Assembly (NCBI GenBank): GCA_947459425.1
Contig: CANHDJ010000031.1
Span: forward strand, 1 to 39,355
DNA length: 39,355 nucleotides
Reading direction: 5' to 3'
Origin: Ignavibacteria bacterium
Lineage (GTDB): Bacteria > Bacteroidota > Ignavibacteria > Kapaibacteriales > UBA4661
Numbering within the stretch: position 1 is the first letter of the stretch; each line of letters begins with the position of its first letter. Below, piece after piece: positions 17,085 through 26,321 of the stretch. The notes below the pieces were generated by a model that was not told where the DNA came from, did no database searches, and was given only the letters and a program-made list of their open reading frames with translations. Both the position numbers and the translations under genes were made by a program.

Positions 17085-19730
17085 TTACTTCTTCGTCGTA
17101 TCTTTTTTCCCGCCAAAAATATCAAATGGCAGACGTTTTTTCAGCTCGTCTTTTGTCTTCTGTTCGAGTTCTTTTGCTTTGCGGTCTGCTTCTTGTTTGG
17201 CTTTGTCTTCAAGCTCTTTGGTGCGTTTGTCGGCTTCGTCTTTGAGTTTTTGTTGTGCTTTTTGGATTTCCTCTTCCGCACGGCGTTTTGCCTCTTCTTG
17301 GGCTGCATCCAAGACCTGCTGACCTGCGTTCTGTGCGCCTTGCAGCGAGGGCTGGATAATTGGATTGTCCAGCGTACCGGTAATATGGACGCTGACGGGG
17401 ATGGTCTTGGGCTTGAGTGCCGCCAAATTCAGTCCGCCCAAGTTGCCAAGCGCGTCAAATGACGCACCGGAGAGCTTTTCCGTCGGAATCACCATATTGA
17501 CCGTGTAGTCAATGGATTTGTCCAAACCGTTTGAACCCTCGATTCCAACATCAATTCCGGCAATTTTTGTTTTGAACGGCTTCAGATAAAAGCGCCCGTC
17601 TTTGATCTCGTAAAATGCACTGATTTTGCTCAGTGTCGGGTTGCGCAGCCCGTCAAACTTGATAGCATCGGCAATGGCATTGATAGGCTTAAAATCCTCC
17701 AGTTTCAGCGTCGCAATATTAATGCCGCCATCGCTCAAAAGCGTGTTCCAGACAGGTTTCATCGAACCATCAAGGTCGGTGGCAAGTTTGAGTTTGAGTG
17801 CAATATTTCCCTGCAAATACTTTGCAAATGGCGTAAATTCTTGCACCGTCACAAATTTCTCATAGAGCGCCTTAATTCCCACGTCAGTCAGTTGCAAACT
17901 ACACTCCGTCTTGGGTTGGAGTGGGTTCTGGGTGTTGTAAGAGCCGCTTGCCAGCATTTTTGCGCCAAGCAGTTTCACGCCCATATTCTCAAAGCGCAAC
18001 ACTTTTTCGCGGAGAGTCATTGTGCCTTGCGCTTCTTGCATATCCAAATTGGAAAAAATAACACGCTTCATGGTAGCTTGCATGGTAAAATCTATGTTCC
18101 CAGGAAGTTCTACACTGCTGACGGCGGTGTCGGATTTCGTCGTGGTTTCGGGCTTTTTGGCGGAGTCGCTTTTCATCCAAGGATTTGCGTCGAAGTAGTT
18201 GGACGCAAGGCGCAAAGAGCCTTTGAGCAAATCGTCGTACAGTGCATAGCCAATCACGTTTTCCAACTGCCCTTCCAGCGCAATATCGCTTTTGCCAAGC
18301 GTGATGCGGCAATGAGAAAGCATCGCCTTTTGCGGGCTGAAACTGAGCGTGGCAGAAGGAACAGCAACCTTTTCCGGCAAACTGTCCGAAGCGTATTCAA
18401 AGCCTTCCACACTTGCCGTGCCTGCCAGCGTCAGATTTTGATATTCCTTGTTTTTCACGGCAGACATTTTCCCGCGAAATGCTACATCCATCGTCGCAAC
18501 GCCGCTTTGAATTTTGTTCAGCGCCGCATTTTCAACAAGCTGTTTCACATCGGCAGTATTCACGCGCCCTTTGAGCGATGCCGTGATGTTCGGGTCGGAA
18601 AGCGGTGTGCGCACCTCCAGCGTCATATCGAAGGGGTTTCCGGCAAGCAACAGCGAGAGTTGGCGGATAATCACGACGGTATTATCAAGGCTTCCGCCGG
18701 GACTTTGCGCCTCGAAATCCAGCATCACGGCTTTGAGTGCGGCAGGCAATTTCGGATGGTCGGCAGTGCCGTTCTGCACGGATGAGCGTATCTCGAATGC
18801 GGGATACGCTGTGTCGTTATAGACTCCTTTGGCAAAACCGGAAATATTGGCGCTGCCGCTTGCTTTCAGGTCTTGAAATTTTGCCGAGTACATCGCCGGA
18901 ACGATGGAGAGAAAGCCCTTGAAATCAGCATCCCGTGTGGCAAATTTGATGTCGAGGTCGTAATCATCGCGGTCGTCAGGCATTCCGAATGTCCCTTCAA
19001 ATCCGGCACGGAGATCGTTCATCATGAGTTCGTTTTCTTTAAAGGTGTAAATGCTATTTTTCAGGTCAACACCGATTTGAGCGGTAAGTTTAGTTTTGAC
19101 AGCGTTTAAGTATGCCGCACCCTTTTGAGTAAAGGTCGTAAGAGCTTCGGTGCGGGTGACGAGCGTAAAAACGTCATTGGCAAAATCCCCACTGCCTTCG
19201 TGGTTGATATTTTCCAGAATAAAATCGCGGTCTGCCGGGTCGCTGCGGAATCGAAAACGTCCGTTTTTAATGGAATAGGTCTTGAGCGCGAGTTTCATGG
19301 ACGACGTGTCGGTCTTGGAAGCCGCTTCGGTGCTGGGCTTGGTGATGCGCCAGTTTTTGAGACTGTCCGAGAGAACGTGCGTGTAGATACGCGGTTCGTC
19401 CAGTTGCAGCGCCAAAATCTTCACAACGCCTTCGCGGAAGTAGGCAATCGGCTCTGCCGTGAAGTCAATGGCTTTTGCGGAAAATAGCGTGTCGCCCTGA
19501 AATGGTGCGCCATTAACGATGGAGACCTTTTGCAAAATCACGGTTGCGCGAGGGAAGTTTTTGAGCAGCGAAATATCAACATCGCTAAAATTCAGCGTTG
19601 CCGTCAGATTTTGATTCGCTTTTTCCTTGACAAACTGGATAATGCGGTCTTTGAACAGAAGCGGCACTGCCGCCAAAATGACCACCACAAGCAATATCGC
19701 AACGACGAGAATAGATAGGAATTTTTTCAT
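17085..19730 (-). CDS. AsmA-family membrane-anchored envelope protein
   Basis: 881 residues with one N-terminal membrane helix (about 4-24) and a long periplasmic part. The start, FSDVDISLLKNFPRATVILQKVSI, is the typical AsmA N-terminal signature, and the C-terminal region near residue 750 (LNLAALKPKTIPVSVHITGTLDNPIIQPSL) is the conserved AsmA_2-like end. Family members form long beta-groove proteins that bridge the envelope and are linked to lipid transport or outer-membrane assembly. The last 85 residues are a charged helical tail (QEEAKRRAEEEIQKAQQKLK, with repeats of the pattern KAKELEQK), probably a coiled coil. The ATG at 19730 is directly followed by the membrane helix. Confidence 0.88.
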   Translation of the reverse strand: MKKFLSILVVAILLVVVILAAVPLLFKDRIIQFVKEKANQNLTATLNFSDVDISLLKNFPRATVILQKVSIVNGAPFQGDTLFSAKAIDFTAEPIAYFREGVVKILALQLDEPRIYTHVLSDSLKNWRITKPSTEAASKTDTSSMKLALKTYSIKNGRFRFRSDPADRDFILENINHEGSGDFANDVFTLVTRTEALTTFTQKGAAYLNAVKTKLTAQIGVDLKNSIYTFKENELMMNDLRAGFEGTFGMPDDRDDYDLDIKFATRDADFKGFLSIVPAMYSAKFQDLKASGSANISGFAKGVYNDTAYPAFEIRSSVQNGTADHPKLPAALKAVMLDFEAQSPGGSLDNTVVIIRQLSLLLAGNPFDMTLEVRTPLSDPNITASLKGRVNTADVKQLVENAALNKIQSGVATMDVAFRGKMSAVKNKEYQNLTLAGTASVEGFEYASDSLPEKVAVPSATLSFSPQKAMLSHCRITLGKSDIALEGQLENVIGYALYDDLLKGSLRLASNYFDANPWMKSDSAKKPETTTKSDTAVSSVELPGNIDFTMQATMKRVIFSNLDMQEAQGTMTLREKVLRFENMGVKLLGAKMLASGSYNTQNPLQPKTECSLQLTDVGIKALYEKFVTVQEFTPFAKYLQGNIALKLKLATDLDGSMKPVWNTLLSDGGINIATLKLEDFKPINAIADAIKFDGLRNPTLSKISAFYEIKDGRFYLKPFKTKIAGIDVGIEGSNGLDKSIDYTVNMVIPTEKLSGASFDALGNLGGLNLAALKPKTIPVSVHITGTLDNPIIQPSLQGAQNAGQQVLDAAQEEAKRRAEEEIQKAQQKLKDEADKRTKELEDKAKQEADRKAKELEQKTKDELKKRLPFDIFGGKKDTTKK

Positions 19731-19829
19731 GGTACGTAAGGAATAACGCGGTTTTTAGAGGTTGGTAGCTTAGTCAGAAAAAAAGCGATGTGTTTTCTCT
19801 ACAAAAAAAGTAAATGCTCAAGTATCACT

Positions 19830-19859
19830 CCGTCGGGCGGCTTCTTCGCCGTCCGGCGG
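19830..19859 (+). repeat. Short-loop palindromic element
   Basis: CCGTCGGGCGG (19830-19840) and CCGTCCGGCGG (19849-19859) form an 11-bp stem with two G-T pairs around the loop CTTCTTCG. It uses the same stem sequence as the long-loop repeats but with an eight-base loop. Confidence 0.8.
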
Positions 19860-19909
19860 TTTTTCGATATATTTCCATACGACTTCCATTGGTGGGCAGT
19901 TGTGCATAA

Positions 19910-19955
19910 ACCCGCCCGACGGCAGCGTTCTGGCACTCCTCAGCCGCCGGACGGG
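19910..19955 (-). repeat. Palindromic repeat core, copy 3
   Basis: A 46-nt core nearly identical to that of copy 1 (ACCCGCCCGACGGCAGCG... to ...CAGCCGCCGGACGGG), on the minus strand. The outer flanks (GGTCGAAAAA and TGCTGCGTAT) are not conserved here. It lies in the promoter region of the propeller kinase. Confidence 0.85.
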
Positions 19956-20132
19956 AAGAGCATTATTCATCTTGTTGTGTAGAAAAGCAGAAGTTCCCCG
20001 AAATTTCGCACTTTCCTTGCTGTTACGCAACACGTTTTTCGGAAAATCTATGAAAATCGCCCTCTTTTTCCGATATTGAGTTTCACGCTGGTTGTCATGC
20101 CTTTCCTCACTTCTGCTTGCTCAAGAACTATT

Positions 20133-23100
20133 ATGCGCTTTGTCGTCCACATCCTTGCGTATTTCGCCTTGTGTGTGCTGCTGTCAATAACCTTGCAAGC
20201 GCAAAAAACGGTATTGCTGCCCGCCCCAAGCTCACCAACGCTCAAATTTGAGCGTTTGGGGCTGGACGATGGGCTGTCGCAGAGCAGTATTTTCGCCATA
20301 ACACAAGACCGTTACGGTTTCCTCTGGTTTTGTACGCAGGATGGCTTGAACCGTTACGATGGCTATACGTTTCGCATTTTTCGGAATATTCCCGATGACT
20401 CCCTTTCTTTAGCGCTGAATTGGGTGAATGACCTCTACACCGCACCGTCAGGGCGACTTTGGGCAATAACGCGCTCCACGCTGAATCTTTTTAACCCAAC
20501 CAACGAAACATTTACCCGTTTCCCGCTTAATGCCGCCCAAGGTGCTTCCCCGCAAGCATCGGTAACAGTTTCCGGCATTCTTGAGTCAGCAAATGGAATG
20601 CTCTGGGTTGGCACAAATATCGGACTCATGCGCCTTTCCGCCATTCGTCACACGACAGAGTGTTTTGCGGTTTTGAACGAAGGCATAACGGCATTAGCGC
20701 TCGACAGCGCACAACGGCTATGGGTTGGGACGGCAAAGGGCTTATTTGTCGGTACGCTGCGTGATAACAATAAGATCCAATTTTCGCCCGTCACTGCACT
20801 GGGCGGAGCGCCCGTGCAAGCCGTTAGCAGCTTGAACCTCCAAGGAAATACGCTCTGGGTGGCTTCGGTAGGAGGGCTAGGTAAAATCATGGTTTCTGGG
20901 AAAAATAGTGATGGCGCGATTGCAGCCGCAGAATGGTTTTACCCCGCCAAGGCGCTTCCTGAGAGGCTTCGTACCAATAACCCTATCGGAGAAATCAAGC
21001 CGGACACACGGGGAAATCTTTGGTTGCGCCTCGCAACAGGGCTGCTCCTGTTTTCGCCGCAGAATGCTGTAACACGGGTGTTTATGAGCAATGCAAGCGA
21101 AATCAATGCTCGTCTGAGCAATAATACTGTCAGCGCACTCGCCGAAGACCGCACGGGCAAAATGTGGATTGCAACGGCTGACGGGCTGAATATCTATAAC
21201 CCGCTTGATAACACGCTTTCTGTGCTAAAACACCGCCCCAGCGAACCCAAAAGTCTCGGCTATAACCTTTTGCGCTGCCTCTTGCAAGACCGAAACGGCA
21301 CAATGTGGGTAGGCTCAGACAATGGAATAAACTCTTGGAATCCGAATCGTTACAAGTTCACGGCATTTCAAAGTAATCCTATGCAAACTGAAAGCCTGAG
21401 TAATAATAGCGCTCGTTCATTCTTGGCGGACAACCGCACAGGCGAGTGGCAAAGCGGCATTTGGGTTGGCACTGACAATGGTCTCAATTATCTCAACCGC
21501 CGAACGCAAGAGTGGAAGAGTTTTTCCACTGCTGATGGACTGCTTAATACGGACATTCGCGCAATGGCACAAACTCCCGATGGCACACTGTGGCTCGGTA
21601 CCAATGGGGGCGGACTGTTTCGGTTCGATGGGAAAACCTTTACGCAGTATGCTTACAACCCCGATGACAGCACAAGTATCGCCAGCAACCGGCTTCGGTG
21701 GCTGATGGTGGACAGCAAAGGCGGTCTGTGGGCAGGACTGTATCTCACGCCGGGCGCACGTGGCACGACGGGCGGCGTTTGCTACCACCCCAACCCACAA
21801 CGCGGCGTACAGACAGGCTGGAAGCGCCTTCAGAGTAATCCCGCTCTCAGCACATCCTTAGCGACAAATGAGATTCGCTTTCTCTACACCGACCCCGACG
21901 ATACAAGTGGGAACACGATGTGGATAGGCACACATACCGCAGGCTTGGAACGGTTTGACCGAACAAAGGGCGTTCTCGCGCACTTTCGGCATGATACGAA
22001 AAACAATGCAAGTTTGAGTAGCGATATTGTGACGTGCATTTTGCGGACTCAGAGCAAGGAATTATGGATTGCAACGGCTTCGGGGCTGAATCTCTTCGAC
22101 CCCCAAACGCAAAAATTTACCCGATTTACCGTCAAAAACGGTTTGCCCAATGATTTTGTTTATGGGCTGTTGGAAGATGCACAGGGAAATTTGTGGATGA
22201 GCAGCAACAACGGGCTTTCGCGCTTCAATCCTCGCACTCGGACGTTTCAAAATTATGACCGCTCTGATGGTTTGCCGGGCAATGAAGGAAATTCCGGTGC
22301 TTTTCTGAAACTTGCCTCCGGCGAAATGCTTTTTGGTGGGCTGGACGGCTTTACGCTCTTCCATCCCGACAGCATCCGCATAGATACGGTGCCGCCGACA
22401 CTTGCGCTAACGTGGTTCAACGTGCTGAATAAACCGCGCTATTTCGACAAACCACTCAATGAACTTGATGAAATCAGGCTTGCGCATGATGAAAATTTTA
22501 TTGCATTCGAGTTTGCAGCACTGGAGTTTGTCAATACCGCACAAAATCAGTACGCTTTTATGCTGGATGGGCTAGACAAAAATTGGATATTCCCCAAAGG
22601 CAGGCGTTATGCGGCTTACACGGATTTGCAACCAGGCGAGTATGTGTTCCGTGTGAAAGCCGCCAACTGCGACGGCGTTTGGAACGAGACAGGAAAAGCC
22701 ATCCGCATCGTGATTGTGCCGCCCTTCTGGGCAACGTGGTGGTTTCGGATGCTACTGGTGCTTGCGCTGGGAATTGCCTTGTATGCGGCACACAAAGGGC
22801 GTTTGCGCGTAATGGCGCACCGAAACAAGCTTTTGAAAAAACTCATCGAAGAGCGCACCGCCGAACTCGAAGCCAGCAACGCCGAACTTCTCGCTTCCGA
22901 CGAGGAAATACGCCGCCAAAACAGGATATTAGAAGAGCAAACCGCTCAAATCGAACTTGTCAATGGCGAGTTGCAACTGCGCAACAGCGATTTGGAAATT
23001 GTCAACGAGCAGCTTGAAGATTACAGCGCCGAACTCGACCGCTTCAGCGTTATGCTTGAAGAACAGGCGCGGGAAGTGGAGTTAGTCAACACAGAATTAC

Positions 23101-23834
23101 AAGAAAAGAACACGAGTTTGCAGAATCTGAACCAGCGCAAAAATGAAATCATCGGCGTAGTAGCACATGATTTGAAAAACCCGCTTGCAGGAATTTTGAT
23201 GAGCGCTTCGATGGTGAGCCGCTATTATCAGAAAATGAAGCCAGAGGATGTGTTGCAAAGTATTCAGCGTATCCAAGAAACAGGCGAGCGAATGCACAAA
23301 ATTATCGTGGATTTGCTGGATGTGGAAGCGATTGAGACCGGTACGTTCAATCTCAAAAGCGAAACCGTCGATTTGACGGCGCTTTTGAATGCTATGTTGG
23401 AAGATTACCGCGAGGCGGCCGCTCAAAAAAATATCACCGTCCACAAACCCACTAATGAAGCGCTCTTCGTCCAAGGCGACGTGGGCGCACTCCGCCAAGT
23501 GTTTGACAATCTCTTCTCCAATGCGCTTAAATACTCGTTCCCGCAAAGTAATGTTTGGGTAGATGTCTCTGCCGATACAGCAATGGTGCGGGTCAACATA
23601 CGCGACGAAGGTCCCGGACTCAGCCCTGGCGACCAAGCAAAACTCTTCCAACGCTTCGCCAAACTCACTCCGCGCCCAACAGCCGGCGAACACTCAACGG
23701 GTTTGGGCTTGTCCATTGTCAAACAGCTTGTGGAACTGATGCACGGGGAAATCTCGTGCCAGAGTGAACTTGGCGTGGGGACAACGTTTTCTGTTGTGCT
23801 GGCACGCCAAGATGGGGCAGAAGTCGTCGGCTAA
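20133..23834 (+). CDS. Two-component regulator propeller histidine kinase
   Basis: A sensor kinase of 1233 residues from the ATG at 20133, directly followed by a signal segment (VVHILAYFALCVLLSITLQ). The periplasmic part has about 13 regulator-propeller repeats (D..G.LW.GT..GL....), enough for two seven-bladed propellers, then a Y_Y_Y domain (ending EYVFRVKAANCDGVW). A membrane helix lies near 870-890 (WWFRMLLVLALGIALYAAH), then a long coiled coil (about 905-1000), a HisKA domain with the phospho-acceptor H1012 (VVAHDLKNPLAGI) and an ATPase domain with N box (DNLFSNALKYS), DEGPGL and STGLGLSIVKQL. It has neither the receiver nor the AraC-type domain of many hybrid relatives, and no regulator gene is adjacent. 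In other systems such propellers sense glycans or cell-surface signals; the ligand here is unknown. Confidence 0.95.
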   Translation: MRFVVHILAYFALCVLLSITLQAQKTVLLPAPSSPTLKFERLGLDDGLSQSSIFAITQDRYGFLWFCTQDGLNRYDGYTFRIFRNIPDDSLSLALNWVNDLYTAPSGRLWAITRSTLNLFNPTNETFTRFPLNAAQGASPQASVTVSGILESANGMLWVGTNIGLMRLSAIRHTTECFAVLNEGITALALDSAQRLWVGTAKGLFVGTLRDNNKIQFSPVTALGGAPVQAVSSLNLQGNTLWVASVGGLGKIMVSGKNSDGAIAAAEWFYPAKALPERLRTNNPIGEIKPDTRGNLWLRLATGLLLFSPQNAVTRVFMSNASEINARLSNNTVSALAEDRTGKMWIATADGLNIYNPLDNTLSVLKHRPSEPKSLGYNLLRCLLQDRNGTMWVGSDNGINSWNPNRYKFTAFQSNPMQTESLSNNSARSFLADNRTGEWQSGIWVGTDNGLNYLNRRTQEWKSFSTADGLLNTDIRAMAQTPDGTLWLGTNGGGLFRFDGKTFTQYAYNPDDSTSIASNRLRWLMVDSKGGLWAGLYLTPGARGTTGGVCYHPNPQRGVQTGWKRLQSNPALSTSLATNEIRFLYTDPDDTSGNTMWIGTHTAGLERFDRTKGVLAHFRHDTKNNASLSSDIVTCILRTQSKELWIATASGLNLFDPQTQKFTRFTVKNGLPNDFVYGLLEDAQGNLWMSSNNGLSRFNPRTRTFQNYDRSDGLPGNEGNSGAFLKLASGEMLFGGLDGFTLFHPDSIRIDTVPPTLALTWFNVLNKPRYFDKPLNELDEIRLAHDENFIAFEFAALEFVNTAQNQYAFMLDGLDKNWIFPKGRRYAAYTDLQPGEYVFRVKAANCDGVWNETGKAIRIVIVPPFWATWWFRMLLVLALGIALYAAHKGRLRVMAHRNKLLKKLIEERTAELEASNAELLASDEEIRRQNRILEEQTAQIELVNGELQLRNSDLEIVNEQLEDYSAELDRFSVMLEEQAREVELVNTELQEKNTSLQNLNQRKNEIIGVVAHDLKNPLAGILMSASMVSRYYQKMKPEDVLQSIQRIQETGERMHKIIVDLLDVEAIETGTFNLKSETVDLTALLNAMLEDYREAAAQKNITVHKPTNEALFVQGDVGALRQVFDNLFSNALKYSFPQSNVWVDVSADTAMVRVNIRDEGPGLSPGDQAKLFQRFAKLTPRPTAGEHSTGLGLSIVKQLVELMHGEISCQSELGVGTTFSVVLARQDGAEVVG

Positions 23835-23838
23835 ATGT

Positions 23839-24579
23839 TCAGACACGCCCAAGCCGCAGATGCAATTTCCACCGCACCAAACGGCGCTCTTCGGGGCGCT
23901 CCCACACAGCACGAAGCGCTTCTTCGGCGATCGGAATTGGGCTTGTGCCATGGCGTTGGTGATATTCTTTTGTGCCAGACCATGAGCGATAGTACCCCAG
24001 CACATCTTCCAGATTCCATGCGGCTTCCATGAAAAAATCGGGCGCAGCGATTTCCTCAATGGGAAACGCGAGTGTTGTGTACTCTTCATCAACCCGGTGA
24101 CGTTCCGGCGGGAAATAATCACGCATTTGAGCATAAAAGCCCCGCATCGCCGCATCAATGTTTGGTGTAATGTGGCTATGGCTATACGCCCACACTGCCA
24201 GTAAGCCACCAGGCTTCACCACGCGCCGCACCTCCGCATAAAATCGCTCTGCCTCAAACCAGTGCCACGCCTGCGCAACCGTGCAACTATCCGCCGAAAG
24301 CGACTCTAAGCCAGATTGTTCCGCCGTTGCTTGGCGGTATTCCACGTTGGGGCAGGATTCCGCCGATGCAATCTGCTCGGCGCTTGCATCGGTGGCAATA
24401 ACATTAGCAAAATATCGTGCAAGCCCGACGGCAGCTTGTCCGTTTCCGGTGGCACAGTCCCAAGCGAGGTTCTGTGCGGGAGATTGTTCTGCCAAGTAGC
24501 GGTAAAGTGCATCGGGATAGTGCGGACGATGCCGAGCATAATCACTGGCAAGCGAGGAAAAATGGTCTTTGAAGGACAT
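23839..24579 (-). CDS. Class I SAM-dependent methyltransferase (type 11)
   Basis: 246 residues. SAM motif I is AWDCATGNGQAAVGLA (about 39-54), followed by ATDASAEQI (motif II) and VVKPGGLLAVWAY (about 120-132). The N-terminus FKDHFSSLASDYARHRPHYP and the segment AQAWHWFE are typical of the family that includes yeast trans-aconitate methyltransferase-like and UbiE-related enzymes. The substrate cannot be told from sequence. The stop codon lies four bases from that of the convergent kinase gene, with no room for a separate terminator. Confidence 0.88.
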   Translation of the reverse strand: MSFKDHFSSLASDYARHRPHYPDALYRYLAEQSPAQNLAWDCATGNGQAAVGLARYFANVIATDASAEQIASAESCPNVEYRQATAEQSGLESLSADSCTVAQAWHWFEAERFYAEVRRVVKPGGLLAVWAYSHSHITPNIDAAMRGFYAQMRDYFPPERHRVDEEYTTLAFPIEEIAAPDFFMEAAWNLEDVLGYYRSWSGTKEYHQRHGTSPIPIAEEALRAVWERPEERRLVRWKLHLRLGRV

Positions 24580-24866
24580 TGGGGTTTCGTTTTTAGTTAC
24601 ATCGTTGAATTATTTGTGCCGACAAGGAGCGAACTGCGTTCGCACTTCTGCCCAAACGGACACTTGCGCTCTTCAAAATAGCCAAAATCTCTCAGAATGC
24701 ACAACGATAGCACGAATACTCTTTTGTGATTAAATTTCGCTATTGGCGAAAAAATTCTTTGAATTTGACCATCGGGCGGTTGTATTTTTGTAACGCATTT
24801 TCAATTGTGTTTGTCTATGTTCATCCGTTTTGACGGGTTTTCTCACTTGTTTATCAAAGGTTTGAT
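24580..24866. other. Intergenic region upstream of acyl-CoA dehydrogenase
   Basis: Promoter-sized region between divergent genes. It contains a small perfect hairpin, GCGAAC-TGC-GTTCGC (24629-24643). TATTTTTG at 24783-24790 fits the Bacteroidota -7 pattern TAnnTTTG, but the TTTG upstream at 24764 is closer than the usual spacing. AAAGG at 24855-24859 is a likely ribosome-binding site for the dehydrogenase. Confidence 0.4.
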
Positions 24867-26039
24867 ATGACTGCAACGCTAGAAACGACGGCAGGTTTAG
24901 ACTTTTCGCTCACATCGGAGCAAGAAGCCATCCGCGACACCGCCCGCTCGTTTGCGCAGAATGAAATTGCTCCACACGCGCTTCACTTCGACGAGACGCA
25001 GGAGTTTCCGCACGAAATTTTCAAAAAACTTGGCGATTTGGGCTTTTTGGGGATTATGGTTCCGCCGGAGCTGGGCGGTAGTGGTATGGGATATGTCGAA
25101 TACGCGCTTATCGTTGAAGAAATTGCCAAAGCGTGTCCGGCGATTGCGCTTGGTGTGGCGGCGCATAATGGCTTGGGAACAGGTCATATTCTCAATTTTG
25201 GCAGCGAGGCGCTCAAGCAAAAATATATTCCACAGCTTTCCAATGGCTCTACTATGGGCGCGTGGGGGCTCACCGAACCCGGATCCGGCTCGGATGCAAG
25301 CGGTATGCTCACTACGGCTGTCCGCGATGGCGATGGTTGGATATTGAACGGCTCGAAGAATTTTATTACCCACGGGAACGTCGGTAATATCTGCGTTATT
25401 CTCGCCATCACCGACCGCAGCAAAGGAAACAAGGGCATTTCGGCGTTTGTTGTTGACAAAACAATGAAGGGCTTTTACGGCTCAAAAAAAGAAAATAAAG
25501 TTGGAATGCGGTGCAGCGATACTGCTGGTTTGACGCTGGAGAACGTGCGTGTCCCGGGTGAAAGTTTGATTGGCAACGAGGGCGAAGGCTTTATTCAAGC
25601 GCTTCAAATCTTGGACGGTGGGCGAATTTCGATTGCAGCATTATCGCTGGGCTTGGCAGAAGCAGCGCTTTCGCACTCGGTCAAATATGCACAAGCACGG
25701 AAGCAGTTTGGCAAGGCTCTCGCGGATATGCAAGGGATTCAATTCAAAATTGCCGAAATGTCCATGAAGATTGAAGCCGCACGATTACTGACCTTCAAGG
25801 CTGCTTGGATGAAAGACAACGGCATGAAAATCACACTCGAAGCCGCACAAGCAAAAATGTTTGCCAGCGAAGCCTCCGTCGCTATCGCGGAGGATGCCGT
25901 ACAAATTCATGGCGGTTACGGCTACACGAAAGATTATCCCGTCGAAAAACTCTGGCGCGATTCCAAATTGCTCACCATCGGCGAGGGAACAAGCGAAGTA
26001 CAACGCATGGTCATCGCACGAAACGTGCTGGCAATGTGA
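24867..26039 (+). CDS. Acyl-CoA dehydrogenase
   Basis: An FAD enzyme that forms the alpha-beta double bond of acyl-CoA in fatty acid or branched-chain oxidation and passes electrons to ETF. 390 residues, the usual length for short/medium-chain or butyryl-type enzymes. Visible signatures are LTEPGSGSDASGM (FAD/substrate loop), the C-terminal QIHGGYGYTKDYPVEKLWRD and IGEGTSEVQRM, where the Glu before GT is the usual catalytic base position. Chain-length preference cannot be assigned. The start at 24867 has AAAGG seven bases before it. The gene is alone, with its own strong terminator at 26254; no ETF or thiolase gene is nearby. Confidence 0.95.
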   Translation: MTATLETTAGLDFSLTSEQEAIRDTARSFAQNEIAPHALHFDETQEFPHEIFKKLGDLGFLGIMVPPELGGSGMGYVEYALIVEEIAKACPAIALGVAAHNGLGTGHILNFGSEALKQKYIPQLSNGSTMGAWGLTEPGSGSDASGMLTTAVRDGDGWILNGSKNFITHGNVGNICVILAITDRSKGNKGISAFVVDKTMKGFYGSKKENKVGMRCSDTAGLTLENVRVPGESLIGNEGEGFIQALQILDGGRISIAALSLGLAEAALSHSVKYAQARKQFGKALADMQGIQFKIAEMSMKIEAARLLTFKAAWMKDNGMKITLEAAQAKMFASEASVAIAEDAVQIHGGYGYTKDYPVEKLWRDSKLLTIGEGTSEVQRMVIARNVLAM

Positions 26040-26065
26040 TTTCGTTTGATGAAATACATCTTCAA

Positions 26066-26217
26066 TACCGTACACATTGTTAATTTTTTTTTGACCGCAG
26101 AGGCGCTGAGTGAAGACATTTTCATCAAAGTATTCGAGCATCTGTCATGAGGGGAATGCTCTCTTTTCTTCTCTGCGCCTCAGCGCCTCTGCGGTCATTT
26201 CAAAAAAGTGTACGGTA
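26066..26217. repeat. Nested inverted repeat, MITE-like element
   Basis: A perfect 19-bp inverted repeat, TGACCGCAGAGGCGCTGAG at 26092-26110 and its complement at 26179-26197, is nested within a perfect 10-bp inverted repeat, TACCGTACAC at 26066-26075 and its complement at 26208-26217. The 68-bp middle has no gene. The shape is that of a small non-autonomous mobile element or a large cruciform; no target duplication is obvious. Confidence 0.8.
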
Positions 26218-26253
26218 GTGAAAAATACATCTCTACAATGCTTATGACAACTC

Positions 26254-26293
26254 AAAGGACGCACGATTTTTCCTAATTCGTGCGTCCTTTTTT
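26254..26293 (+). terminator. Rho-independent terminator of the acyl-CoA dehydrogenase gene
   Basis: AAAGGACGCACGA (26254-26266) pairs perfectly with TCGTGCGTCCTTT (26278-26290) and the T run continues to 26293. It is the strongest terminator signal on the plus strand in this part and lies beyond the inverted-repeat element. Confidence 0.9.
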
Positions 26294-26321
26294 GTCATCA
26301 TGCACGAAACAGATCACATTC

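Larger units (their letters stand above)
19731..20132. other. Intergenic region between divergent AsmA and kinase genes
   Basis: About 400 bp between divergent genes. It holds two palindromic elements (listed separately at 19830 and 19910) and otherwise A/T-rich sequence. Both promoters should be here but I cannot pick them out. A short open frame on the minus strand (19818-20033) translates the repeats and is not taken as a gene. Confidence 0.5.

Noticed and set aside
19818..20033. Short minus-strand open frame between the AsmA and kinase genes
   Set aside because: Its middle translates the palindromic repeats; there is no sign of a real protein.
24764..24790. A Bacteroidota-type promoter (TTTG ... 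TAnnTTTG) before the acyl-CoA dehydrogenase
   Set aside because: The -7 part matches (TATTTTTG), but the upstream TTTG is only 15 bases away, shorter than the usual spacing. Not strong enough to annotate as a promoter.
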